Below, piece by piece: positions 51,902 through 60,010 of a DNA stretch of 64,000 bases. The translations under genes and the position numbers were made by a program. The DNA comes from PLGF01 sp052139695 (lineage in GTDB: Bacteria > Verrucomicrobiota > Verrucomicrobiia > Limisphaerales > Palsa-1400). Under the pieces are notes generated by a model. It saw only the letters and a list, made by a program, of their open reading frames with translations. It searched no databases and was not told the DNA's origin. Numbering within the stretch: position 1 is the stretch's first letter; every line of letters starts with the position of its first letter. The stretch spans positions 1 to 64,000 of the forward strand of contig JBKQWF010000309.1 in NCBI GenBank assembly GCA_052139695.1, read 5' to 3'.

Positions 51902-53029
51902 TTAGGGCGCGTCACTCCGTGCGCGCCTCTCCGGCGTGCAGAGGACTGCCCGCCCTACCGCCGCCGATTCCAGGCAGGCGTCCATGACGCGCTGGGTCTT
52001 GAGGGCCATCTCCGGCCATTCCTTGTTCAACTTGCCCGATTGGATTTGCGTGGCGAAGTGGCGGAACATGTTGCTTTCCTGAGCGCGGGAATGGCTGTTG
52101 CTGTATTCGCGGATCGTCCAGCGCCGCAATCCCGGCTCCAGGTTGAAAACGCAACCGTCCTTGGTGTAGGAGGAGTTGCAGGTTTCAAACGCCAGCTCGC
52201 TGCCAAAATGCGGCAGAACGAAGTCGGTGAGGCGCAAATAGCCGCGGTCGCCGCTGATTTGCGCCAATTGTTGAAGCTCGGTGATAAAGGAGACATAGAA
52301 TCCCGCGGAAACGCCTCCGTCAAATAGAAGTTCTCCCGAGAACTCAATAGGCACCGGCGCCGCGCCGCGCCGCGGTTTGCTTTGTGCCAGCAATCGGCCC
52401 GTAGCCTGCCGCGGCATTTTCCAGCCAGCCGCCCAGAGGGCAAACCGAATGCAATACCATCCCAGGTCGCCAACACAGCCATGCGGCTCCAAAGCACTGT
52501 TCCCGCGAATGTTCGAGGTGAAGAACGATTTATCCGCGCCGAAACTAAAGACCAGTGTGATCCGCCGCATCCGGCCAACAGTCTCGGTCATGGCCTCCCG
52601 CATGGCCGGCAAGCGGTCGCTGTGCATGAACATGACCCCATCCATGAATTGGACATGGTGCCGCCGGCAAGCCGCCACCATTTCTTCGAGATCGGCAGCC
52701 TTGGGCGCGCAAGGTTTTTCACAGACAACATGTTTGCCCGCCTTGGCCGCTGCCAGGACCCATTGTTTGCGCAATGCCGTCGGCAACGGAATATAGACGG
52801 CGTCAACGTCCGCCGCGGCAATCAGTTCGGCATAACTGCCGAGCGGGCGCGGCTTGGCGGAAAACGGGACCTGCGATTGGCAGGCCTCAATAAATCCCGC
52901 CGCCGAATCCAATTTCCGGCTGGCGACGGCGGCGACAACACCATTGCCGCTGTTGCGAATGGAAAGCCAGTTTTTGCGGGCGATGTCCGCCGCGCCCAGA
53001 ATGCCCCAGCGAGTAAGTGTCTTTTGCAT
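51902..53029 (-). CDS. Gfo/Idh/MocA family oxidoreductase
   Basis: A 375 aa NAD(P)-dependent sugar-type dehydrogenase. The Rossmann start TRWGILGAADIARKNWLS follows the chosen MQKTL start. VDAVYIPLPTALRKQWVLAAAKAGKHVVCEKPCAPKAADL includes the catalytic EKP lysine, and VQFMDGVMFMHSDRLPAMREAM and GCVGDLGWYCIRFALW follow. No signal is present, so it is cytoplasmic. The final about 17 residues (VLCTPERRARSDAP) are encoded by a hairpin repeat at 51903-51959. Family members act on varied sugars or inositols; the substrate is unknown. Confidence 0.93.
   Translation of the reverse strand: MQKTLTRWGILGAADIARKNWLSIRNSGNGVVAAVASRKLDSAAGFIEACQSQVPFSAKPRPLGSYAELIAAADVDAVYIPLPTALRKQWVLAAAKAGKHVVCEKPCAPKAADLEEMVAACRRHHVQFMDGVMFMHSDRLPAMREAMTETVGRMRRITLVFSFGADKSFFTSNIRGNSALEPHGCVGDLGWYCIRFALWAAGWKMPRQATGRLLAQSKPRRGAAPVPIEFSGELLFDGGVSAGFYVSFITELQQLAQISGDRGYLRLTDFVLPHFGSELAFETCNSSYTKDGCVFNLEPGLRRWTIREYSNSHSRAQESNMFRHFATQIQSGKLNKEWPEMALKTQRVMDACLESAAVGRAVLCTPERRARSDAP
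51903..51959. repeat. GGTAGGG-family hairpin covering a gene 3' end
   Basis: TTAGGGCGCGTCACTCCGTG and the right end GCCCGCCCTACC bound the element. It shares the CTCCG loop with copies at 3345 and 24098. It supplies the stop codon and last residues of the oxidoreductase gene. Confidence 0.75.
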
Positions 53030-53246
53030 AAGCAGCGGGAGCTTTGAGCAAAGCAAAGATACTGTCAAACATTTAAAATCAGCGCTCCGCCGCCAGTGCG
53101 CATCTCACTGTCGGCACCCGCTGCGCCAGGCTACAGCGCTCCTGGCTTGGTGCGGCTTTGTCACAGCGCTCCTCTTTTGGACCGCCGCTGGCGTGTTCTC
53201 TATTAGGCTGGGCTAAGAGCGCGGATCTGTCCGCCCGCCGGAGCGG

Positions 53247-53275
53247 TCGCCTTGGCGAGGCGATCCTACCTTTCC
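53247..53275. repeat. GGTAGGG-family hairpin near the ispG stop
   Basis: GGTCGCCTTGGCGAGGCGATCC folds through GCC/GGC and is followed by TACC. It lies in the 245-base gap 53030-53274, which also has two copies of ACAGCGCTCCT but no gene. Confidence 0.65.
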
Positions 53276-55068
53276 TAGCCGGCTGCCACCACTTCCGGCT
53301 CAACCCACTTGCCGTGCTCGCGAATCAGATCGACCAGCCGGTCCACTGCTTCGTTTTCCGGGATGTTGAATTTTACCGGGGTCTTGCCGACGTAGAGATT
53401 GATCTTGTTGGGCGCGCCGCCCACGTAACCGAAGTCCGCATCGGCCATCTCTCCGGGCCCATTGACGATGCAGCCCATGACGGCGATTTTCACGCCTTTC
53501 AAATGTTGGGTCCGATCTTTGATGCGGGCGGTGACGGTTTGAAGATTAAAAAGGGTGCGCCCGCAGGAAGGACAGGCCACATAATCTGTCTTGAAGGCGC
53601 GGCATCCCGCCGCCTGCAAAATGTTATAAGCCAGCCGCAGGCTTTGCCCTCCGCCGCTTTCGCCTCGAACCAAAATCGCGTCGCCCATGCCGTCGGCCAA
53701 AAGAGACCCGATGACCACCGCCGCACGCAAGAGCGCGATCCTTGGCTCCAACGAAACTGGTTCAAAACGCAGGCAGTCTTTGAGCAGGATGGGATTGTTC
53801 CGGCCAAGCCGCTTCAACTTCGCGGCCAATAAGCGAAATGCCACGATGGCCGGAAGGTCCACGCCGTCCTTGACCGTGACCAATTGGGTTTCGCAATTGA
53901 TCGAGAAATCCTGCGACGGGTCGATCTCGCGGACGTTGAGGTCTTCATAAACCGCCTCGGGTTTGACATCGTCCCTGGGACGGATTTTCGGCGCGACTTT
54001 TTCCCAGGCGGCGCGAGTCACGACCACGCGGACGGTTTGCCCGCCCCCGCACTTGATCTCATCACTCAATGGGATTTCAGGAGTCGCTCGCCGTTCAAAA
54101 GAAAAGGGGTCAAAAGGCCAGCCTGCGCTAAACGCGGCGGATTTGGCCGAGACATCGGCAGGCCGCGTCAAAACGGGAATCTGTTCCAGCAAATCGGTGC
54201 AGACAGCGATTTCATTGGGCGAATCTTCGGTCAACGAAACGCGAATCGTATCACCCAGGCCGTCGCACAAGAGCGATCCAATGCCGATGGCGCTTTTGAT
54301 GCGGCCATCCTCGCCCTCGCCCGCTTCGGTCACTCCCAAGTGGATGGGATAATTCCAGTCCGGACCCAAGTCTTCGAGGCGGGCCACCAGCAGGCGGTAG
54401 CACTCGATCATCACCTTGGGATTGCTGGATTTCATCGAGAACTTGAAATTATGGAAATCGTGCTGGCGGGCGATGCGGGCAAATTCCAGGGCGCTCTCCA
54501 CCATGCCCAGGGGCGTGTCGCCGTAGCGATTCATGATGCGGTCGCTGAGCGACCCGTGATTGGTGCCGATGCGCAGCGCGCGCCCCAATTCTTTACAAAG
54601 CTTGACCAGCGGAGTGAACTGCTCTTCCAGCCGGGCCAACTCAGCGTCATACTCGCTTCCGCTGTATTCGCGCACGGCAAATTTCTTCTTGTCGATGTAA
54701 TTGCCAGGGTTGACCCGCACCATTTCCACCCATTTGGCGGCTTCCATCGCGGCATCAGGCTTGAAATGGATATCGGCCACAATCGGCACCCGGCAGTCGC
54801 GGGCGCGCAATTCGGCAACAATGTTTTTCAAATTGGCGGCGTCTTTAACCGTGGGGGCGGTGATGCGGACGATCTGGCAGCCGACGGCCACTAGGTCAAG
54901 CGTCTGTTGGACGCAAAGCGCGGTGTCCATCGTGTCACAAGTGATCATGGACTGTTTGACGACAGGATGGCCGCCGCCAATGATCACTCCGCCGCGGGCA
55001 GGATCGCCCACGACGACCTCGCGGGTCTCGCGCCGGGAACGAAAATAAGGCGAAAAACAAAAACGCAT
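53275..55068 (-). CDS. ispG: 4-hydroxy-3-methylbut-2-enyl-diphosphate synthase, long form
   Basis: IspG (GcpE) carries out the reductive ring opening of MEcPP to HMBPP in the MEP isoprenoid pathway. At 597 aa it is the long form, with an insertion between the TIM barrel and the Fe-S domain, as in plants and Chlamydiae. The barrel start is VGGVIIGGGHPVVKQSMITCDTMDT-like, with IVADIHFKPDAAMEAAKWVEMVRVNPGNY and YPIHLGVTEAGEGEDGRIKSAIGIG. The cluster cysteines are in VACPSCGRTLFNLQ and VMGCIVNGPGEMADADFGYVGG. The gene follows rseP by 3 bases. Confidence 0.96.
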   Translation of the reverse strand: MRFCFSPYFRSRRETREVVVGDPARGGVIIGGGHPVVKQSMITCDTMDTALCVQQTLDLVAVGCQIVRITAPTVKDAANLKNIVAELRARDCRVPIVADIHFKPDAAMEAAKWVEMVRVNPGNYIDKKKFAVREYSGSEYDAELARLEEQFTPLVKLCKELGRALRIGTNHGSLSDRIMNRYGDTPLGMVESALEFARIARQHDFHNFKFSMKSSNPKVMIECYRLLVARLEDLGPDWNYPIHLGVTEAGEGEDGRIKSAIGIGSLLCDGLGDTIRVSLTEDSPNEIAVCTDLLEQIPVLTRPADVSAKSAAFSAGWPFDPFSFERRATPEIPLSDEIKCGGGQTVRVVVTRAAWEKVAPKIRPRDDVKPEAVYEDLNVREIDPSQDFSINCETQLVTVKDGVDLPAIVAFRLLAAKLKRLGRNNPILLKDCLRFEPVSLEPRIALLRAAVVIGSLLADGMGDAILVRGESGGGQSLRLAYNILQAAGCRAFKTDYVACPSCGRTLFNLQTVTARIKDRTQHLKGVKIAVMGCIVNGPGEMADADFGYVGGAPNKINLYVGKTPVKFNIPENEAVDRLVDLIREHGKWVEPEVVAAG

Positions 55069-55071
55069 GGC

Positions 55072-56472
55072 TTAGTGGGCCGGGGCGGTCGCCGGAGGCG
55101 CATCGGCGGGTTTTGCGGACTGCTCGATTTGCGTTTCGCGATTGAACATCAGGTGAAAAAGCGGCAGGCGGACCTTAATGTCAAAGAAAGTCACATAGAC
55201 CATGAAGAGAATCAGCAGGGCGGCAAAGGCGGTGGTTGTGTATTCCACGAAGCGCACCTCCAGGGGGCGGCGGCGGATCCGTTCGAGGACGGCCATCAGA
55301 ATATGGCCGCCGTCCAGCACGGGCATGGGGAGCATGTTGAGGATGGCGAGGTTGACGTTCAACATGACGAGGAAACTCAGCGCCAGGCGGAAGTCCGTGT
55401 TGGCCTGGAGGGCGAGCATGCCGATGATGCCAACCGGGCCGCTTAAATCGCTGGCACGCACTCCACTCTCATGCGTGTGGACCAAAGCGCTGATCGTGCT
55501 ATAGACCTGTTCGCACACATTGGCCACCTGCGACCACGGGGACGGGTGCTCAATTTCATAGACGTCTTTGGCCATCTTAAACTCCACCCCAATGAGGCAT
55601 TTCTTGGTGGAGGGGTCCATGTCCGGCGTGACCGTGAGGGCAACCCGTTTGTCGCCGCGTTTGACCACGATGGGAGTGGCTTGATTGCCGCGCTTCTGAA
55701 TCAAGCTGATGAATTGTTGACGGCTGCTGATGGGAACTCCGGCAAATCCGACCACTTCATCATCCGCCTTCAAATGGGCAAGGTCAGCCGGCTTGCCCTC
55801 TTGCACGGCTTTGACCACGAGATGGTCCTTCGGGTCCAGATCAAAGGTTTTCAGGCCGAGCAGGTTGCTGACCTCGGCTTTAAGCAGGTAAGTGTTGGTG
55901 GCGCCGTCATGCACAACCGTTACGGGCAAGACGTTGGTCAGGGCGAGAATGGTGGAATTGTAAACTTCTTCCCAGGATTTAACCGGCTTATTATTGACGG
56001 CAATGATGCGGTCGCCCTCATGGATGCCCAGTTTGGCCTCGGCCGAATCGGGATTGACGTAGCCGATGATGGAAGGGTTGACCGGCACCGGCAGGCCGAC
56101 AAAGTAAATGACCGCGGCAATGGCGAAGGCAAAGACCACATTCATAAACGGGCCGGCGGCGGCCACCAGGATTTTGGAAAAAGGCGGCGCGGGCGGGATC
56201 TGCTGCTCCTTGCTTTCGCCCTCGATGGCGGCAGAAGTGATCATTTGCGGCAGCTTGACGAAACCGCCGAAGGGCAGCCAGCGCACCGAGTATTCGATGC
56301 CATCGCGCGTCCAGGAGAAAATCTTGGGCCCAAAGCCGATGGCAAAGGCCTCGACTTTGAGGCCGCGCTTGCGGGCCACCCAGTAGTGGCCAAATTCATG
56401 GACGAAAATGGCCGCGCCAAACAGGAAGACGACACCAACGGCCACGTATAAATTGTTCAACAAATGAATCAT
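55072..56472 (-). CDS. rseP: Site-2 metalloprotease RseP
   Basis: RseP is an inner-membrane zinc protease for regulated intramembrane proteolysis. The 466 aa product (ATG 56472) has HEFGH at 25-29 within the first membrane segment, the beta-strand element WLPFGGFVKLP, two PDZ domains (about 130-215, PDSAEAKLGIHEGDRIIAVNNKPVKSWEEV; and about 220-300, GKPADLAHLKADDEVVGFAGVPISS) and the C-terminal zinc ligand segment LAILNMLPMPVLDGGHILMAVLE. The rseP-ispG order is common in bacteria. It could process an anti-sigma factor such as the one at 18091 (speculation). Confidence 0.96.
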   Translation of the reverse strand: MIHLLNNLYVAVGVVFLFGAAIFVHEFGHYWVARKRGLKVEAFAIGFGPKIFSWTRDGIEYSVRWLPFGGFVKLPQMITSAAIEGESKEQQIPPAPPFSKILVAAAGPFMNVVFAFAIAAVIYFVGLPVPVNPSIIGYVNPDSAEAKLGIHEGDRIIAVNNKPVKSWEEVYNSTILALTNVLPVTVVHDGATNTYLLKAEVSNLLGLKTFDLDPKDHLVVKAVQEGKPADLAHLKADDEVVGFAGVPISSRQQFISLIQKRGNQATPIVVKRGDKRVALTVTPDMDPSTKKCLIGVEFKMAKDVYEIEHPSPWSQVANVCEQVYSTISALVHTHESGVRASDLSGPVGIIGMLALQANTDFRLALSFLVMLNVNLAILNMLPMPVLDGGHILMAVLERIRRRPLEVRFVEYTTTAFAALLILFMVYVTFFDIKVRLPLFHLMFNRETQIEQSAKPADAPPATAPAH

Positions 56473-56618
56473 GCAAAAACCCGCCCTGTCAGGCGGCACT
56501 GCAATCTAGCGGCAGTAGGTCCTTCTGGCAACCATGGATGTGAGCTAGTGAGACAAAATGGCGCGGAGAATGGCTGGGTTGATGTTTGGCGCTTCCTGCG
56601 CCATTATGGGTGCGAGGA

Positions 56619-57401
56619 ATGAACATCCGATTCCCAAAAATCACCAGGCGACGGTTTCTGCTCTTAACCGCGCTGGCATCGCCCGGGCTGATCGCGGCCG
56701 ACGCCAATTGGCTTGAACCTGATTGGGTTAAGGTGCGAAGTGTCAAATTAACCGAGGGCAAACCGTCGCATCGCATTGTTCATATCACCGATATTCACCA
56801 TAAAGGAGACCGGCCCTACCTGGAATCGGTCGTGCGCAAAGTCAACCGCCTTTCCCCCGACGCGGTCTGCTTCACCGGCGATCTCATCGAGGAAAAGAAA
56901 TTCGTGCCGGAAGCACTTCACATCCTCGAGGGAATCCAATCCCCGCTTTATGGAATTCCGGGCAATCACGATTACTGGAGCCACGCCGTTTTTGGCAAAT
57001 TCAGGGAATCCTTCGCCCGCACTGGCGGCGTCTGGCTGATGGACGCCCAGACGTTCACTGCCGACGGAAAAATCCTCATCAGCGGGGCCACTTGTTTGCA
57101 CGGCCGGCCCGCGCCCCTCAAGCCCCAGCCTGGAGTCAAGAATATCTTCCTCCTGCATTATCCCCTGCTCAACGAGCGTCTGACCGCCCAATATGATTTG
57201 CTGCTGGCCGGCCACTCTCATGGCGGCCAGGTGCGCCTGCCGTTTTTCGGCGCGCTGATTGTGCCGTACTGGGTGGGCCGGTATCAGATGGGGCTGTATC
57301 ACGTCCCGGCGGGGCCGCTCTATGTCAACCCTGGTATCGGCTGGATTGGAACTCCGGTGCGTTTCAATTGCCGCCCGGAAATCACCGTGTTTGAGATTTG
57401 A
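56619..57401 (+). CDS. Tat-exported metallophosphoesterase (YkuE-like)
   Basis: A 260 aa calcineurin-type phosphoesterase. The N-terminus TRRRFLLLTALASPGLIAAD is a twin-arginine signal. Metal-site motifs are complete and ordered: ITDIHHKGD, CFTGDLIEE, GIPGNHDYW, FLLHYPLLN and LLAGHSHGGQVRLPFFG. Relatives cleave UDP-diacylglucosamine or other phospho-esters at the membrane, but the Tat signal places this one outside. ATG 56619 has GAGGA immediately before it; the frame is open to a TTG at 56586. Divergent from rseP. Confidence 0.9.
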   Translation: MNIRFPKITRRRFLLLTALASPGLIAADANWLEPDWVKVRSVKLTEGKPSHRIVHITDIHHKGDRPYLESVVRKVNRLSPDAVCFTGDLIEEKKFVPEALHILEGIQSPLYGIPGNHDYWSHAVFGKFRESFARTGGVWLMDAQTFTADGKILISGATCLHGRPAPLKPQPGVKNIFLLHYPLLNERLTAQYDLLLAGHSHGGQVRLPFFGALIVPYWVGRYQMGLYHVPAGPLYVNPGIGWIGTPVRFNCRPEITVFEI

Positions 57402-57413
57402 GCGGCTTTCGCA

Positions 57414-58658
57414 ATGGCGTCCGCTTGGCTCATTTGGATTACATCGCTCACGGCCATCGCCGGCGTCTTGCTCCGGCCGCGGGATATTGCTGAAGCCTGG
57501 TGGGCTTGCGGTGGCGCGGCCATTCTGATTGTTTTTTCGCTCATTTCTCTGCCCCAGGCGGGCGCGGCAGTCCTGCAGGGAGTCGATGTTTATTTATTCC
57601 TGACGGGCATGATGATCCTCTCGGAATTGGCCCGCGAGGAAGGCGTCTTTGACTGGATAGCGGAAATCGCAGCCGTCCATGCCCGCAATTCGACCGGCCG
57701 ATTGTTTTCCCTCGTTTATCTTGCCGGCATAGTCGTGACGATTTTTCTGTCCAACGACGCCACCGCGGTTGTCTTGACTCCCGCCGTCCTGACCATCGTC
57801 AAGCGGCTCAGGGTGGACCCGGTCCCCCACTTGCTCGGTTGCGCCTTCATCGCCAACGCGGCCAGTTTTGTTTTGCCCATTTCCAACCCGGCCAATCTCG
57901 TCATCTTCGATCAACATCTGCCGCGCCTGTGGCAGTGGATGGGGACTTTTGCCCTGCCTTCAGTCGCGGCAATTGCTCTCACTTATCTCGGATTGCGCGC
58001 TTTGTTGAAAGGCCGGCTGGGCGGCAGAATTGAAGAAACCCTGGCGAAAAAGCGATTGTCTTTTGAAGGCCGTCTCGCCCTGGGCGGACTGGCGATAGCG
58101 GCGGTGGTCCTCCTGGCCTCCTCCGCCAGCGGCTGGCCGCTGGGCGCGCCCACCTGCGCGGCCGCGGTCTTGGCGACCGCCCTGGTCGCCGCTCGCGATC
58201 GTCACGTTCCATTGACAGTGATCAAAGGGGTTTCCTGGTCCGTCATTCCGTTGGTGGCGGGCCTCTTCGTCATTGTCGAAGCGCTGCAGGGAGCGGGGAT
58301 GTTGCGGCTGGCCAACGGCGGTTTGCTGTTTTTGCAGAAGCAAAGCTTTCTCGCGGGAAAGCTGGTCGCGGCTTTTGCCGTCGGCCTTCTCTCCAACGTC
58401 ATGAATAATCTGCCGGTGGGGCTGATCTCGGGCCATGTGATTCACGCCGCCGGCGCCAAACCCTGGACGATCAACGCGACGCTCCTCGGAGTCGATCTTG
58501 GCCCCAACCTCTCCGTAACTGGTTCCTTGGCCACGATTCTCTGGTTAATGGCGTTGCGCCGGGAAGGCGTAAAAATATCCGGGAGGCAATTCTTCAAAAT
58601 CGGCCTGGTCGTCATGCCGGCTTCCCTGCTCGCCTGTGTCCTGGCGTTGCAAAGATGA
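57414..58658 (+). CDS. ArsB/NhaD-like ion transporter
   Basis: A 414 aa membrane protein of the ion transporter superfamily (arsenite permease ArsB / SLC13 / NhaD). It has about ten hydrophobic segments. Signatures: YLFLTGMMILSELAREEGVFDW, IVVTIFLSNDATAVVLTPAVLTIVKRL, IANAASFVLPISNPANLVIF, LLSNVMNNLPVGLISG and ATLLGVDLGPNLSVTGSLATILWL. The two N-x-P-N-like hairpins form the ion site. The close match to ArsB suggests oxyanion export, but no arsR or arsC is nearby, so the substrate is not certain. It starts 12 bases after the phosphoesterase gene. Confidence 0.88.
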   Translation: MASAWLIWITSLTAIAGVLLRPRDIAEAWWACGGAAILIVFSLISLPQAGAAVLQGVDVYLFLTGMMILSELAREEGVFDWIAEIAAVHARNSTGRLFSLVYLAGIVVTIFLSNDATAVVLTPAVLTIVKRLRVDPVPHLLGCAFIANAASFVLPISNPANLVIFDQHLPRLWQWMGTFALPSVAAIALTYLGLRALLKGRLGGRIEETLAKKRLSFEGRLALGGLAIAAVVLLASSASGWPLGAPTCAAAVLATALVAARDRHVPLTVIKGVSWSVIPLVAGLFVIVEALQGAGMLRLANGGLLFLQKQSFLAGKLVAAFAVGLLSNVMNNLPVGLISGHVIHAAGAKPWTINATLLGVDLGPNLSVTGSLATILWLMALRREGVKISGRQFFKIGLVVMPASLLACVLALQR

Positions 58659-58838
58659 CAAAAAAAGGCACCCTTGCGCAAAGCGTGCTCATGGTCAAAT
58701 CACCGCCGTCGGGCATGGCTTCGCAACTGTTGCGGACAAGGTTTAGGACAGCCTGAGTCCGGAAAGTCCGGAACTTTCCCTTTTCAGAATTGACTTTTGC
58801 TGCTACTATTTGTCGCGGACAAGTCCAAATTCCGGATT

Positions 58839-59810
58839 ATGACACCAAACGAAAACCAAAATGAAGCCGCCTTTGTGGCGATAAGGCCAGGTTTGCCTCT
58901 GCTGAAAAAGAGGGAGGCGGCTTTCCCGGAAGGCGGCGCCAGAAAACCGGCGGCGTGCGCCCGTTGCGGAAGCGATGGCTTCACGCTGATCGAGCTGCTG
59001 GTGGTCATTGCGATCATCGCCATCCTCGCCTCCATGCTCCTGCCGGCGCTGGCCCGGTCCAAGAGCCAGGCCCAAGGCATTGGCTGCATGAACAATTCCA
59101 AGCAATTGACCCTCGCTTGGCTGCAATATGACGAAGATAACCGGCAAGTGTTGCCGTACGGCTTTTCCGACGATTTTCCCGCCTATGTTTGGGCCGGCTC
59201 AAATGGTTACGACGAAAGCGATGTCCCAACCGATGCGGGTAATTGGGATGCCGCGGATGGCATCGAAAAATGCTGCATTTTTCCGTATTGCGGAAAGTCC
59301 GATGGAATCTGGCATTGCCCGGCGGACAATTCTTACGGCATTAACAAGCAAAACCAGCGAGTGCCGCGCCCGCGGAGTTACTCGATGAGCAACTGGGTGG
59401 GCGGCAATGGAGACCATCCGGAAAATGGTTACAAAGGATACTGGGGCTTGAATGTTCCTTTTATCGTGGTGCGCAAGCTGTCGGACTTTCGGACGCCATC
59501 CAGTACTTTCGTTCTGCTCGACGAAAACGAAAACACGATCAATGACGGTTATTTTGTCGTGGAGGATGACGGCTGGACTGGCCAGCCTAATGGGTCCGAA
59601 CAACTCATCGATTATCCCTCGTCGCGGCACAACAATGCGGCCGGTTTTTCCTTTGGCGACGGCCATTCCGAAATCCATCAATGGAGGGATCGCCATATCT
59701 ACGGTGTTCCATCCGCCTATCCCAGTCCCGCGTCCCTCTTTCCGGAGCCGACTCTGCCTGAGAGTCCGGATGTGTTCTGGCTGCAGTCGCACACCACAAA
59801 TCCGCCGTAA
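58839..59810 (+). CDS. Prepilin-type N-terminal cleavage/methylation domain protein
   Basis: A 323 aa pseudopilin-like protein with a long cytoplasmic leader (about 47 residues) before the type III signal DGFTLIELLVVIAIIAILASMLLPALARSKSQA. Cleavage is expected before Phe, with Glu+5 present. The C-terminal domain has NNSKQLTLAWLQYDEDN, a Cys pair (EKCCIFPYC) and the terminal HNNAAGFSFGDGHSEIHQWRD, a common feature of this large PVC protein class. The class has many paralogues; the role may be in secretion or surface structures and is unknown. The 180-base upstream gap shows only a weak TTGACT. Confidence 0.92.
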   Translation: MTPNENQNEAAFVAIRPGLPLLKKREAAFPEGGARKPAACARCGSDGFTLIELLVVIAIIAILASMLLPALARSKSQAQGIGCMNNSKQLTLAWLQYDEDNRQVLPYGFSDDFPAYVWAGSNGYDESDVPTDAGNWDAADGIEKCCIFPYCGKSDGIWHCPADNSYGINKQNQRVPRPRSYSMSNWVGGNGDHPENGYKGYWGLNVPFIVVRKLSDFRTPSSTFVLLDENENTINDGYFVVEDDGWTGQPNGSEQLIDYPSSRHNNAAGFSFGDGHSEIHQWRDRHIYGVPSAYPSPASLFPEPTLPESPDVFWLQSHTTNPP

Positions 59811-59820
59811 GCGGTCCAAT

Positions 59821-59863
59821 ATGAACACAGAAAGGAGCATGCCTGAATCTGTGTGCATCTGTG
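59821..59863. repeat. CACAGA / TCTGTG inverted repeat
   Basis: ATGAACACAGAAAGG at the left faces AATCTGTGTGCATCTGTGG at the right. It starts 11 bases after the prepilin gene, as a related block follows the prepilin pseudogene at 14776. Confidence 0.7.
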
Positions 59864-59930
59864 GCCGGTCTTTTATCCGTGCAGCGCGGTGAGCGCGATC
59901 TTTCTGCAGATCGCCGCTTCCTTTAAGGAT

Positions 59931-59999
59931 GAGACTCCGTCGAACCCTGACTGTGTCCCAGAAAAGCCAGCCAGGGATCGACAGAGTCTCGCCCTACCA
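59931..59999. repeat. GGTAGGG-family long hairpin
   Basis: GAGACTCCGTCG (59932-59943) pairs with CGACAGAGTCTC (59979-59990; 11 of 12 positions) across about 35 bases, and the element ends GCCCTACC. It lies between the prepilin and BlaR1-like genes and could reduce read-through. Confidence 0.75.
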
Positions 60000-60010
60000 A
60001 AAACCCCTTG

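Noticed and set aside
58797..58805. Half of a BlaI-type operator (GCTGCTACT) upstream of the prepilin gene
   Set aside because: Only one arm is present with no inverted partner, so regulation by the nearby BlaI homologue is not supported.
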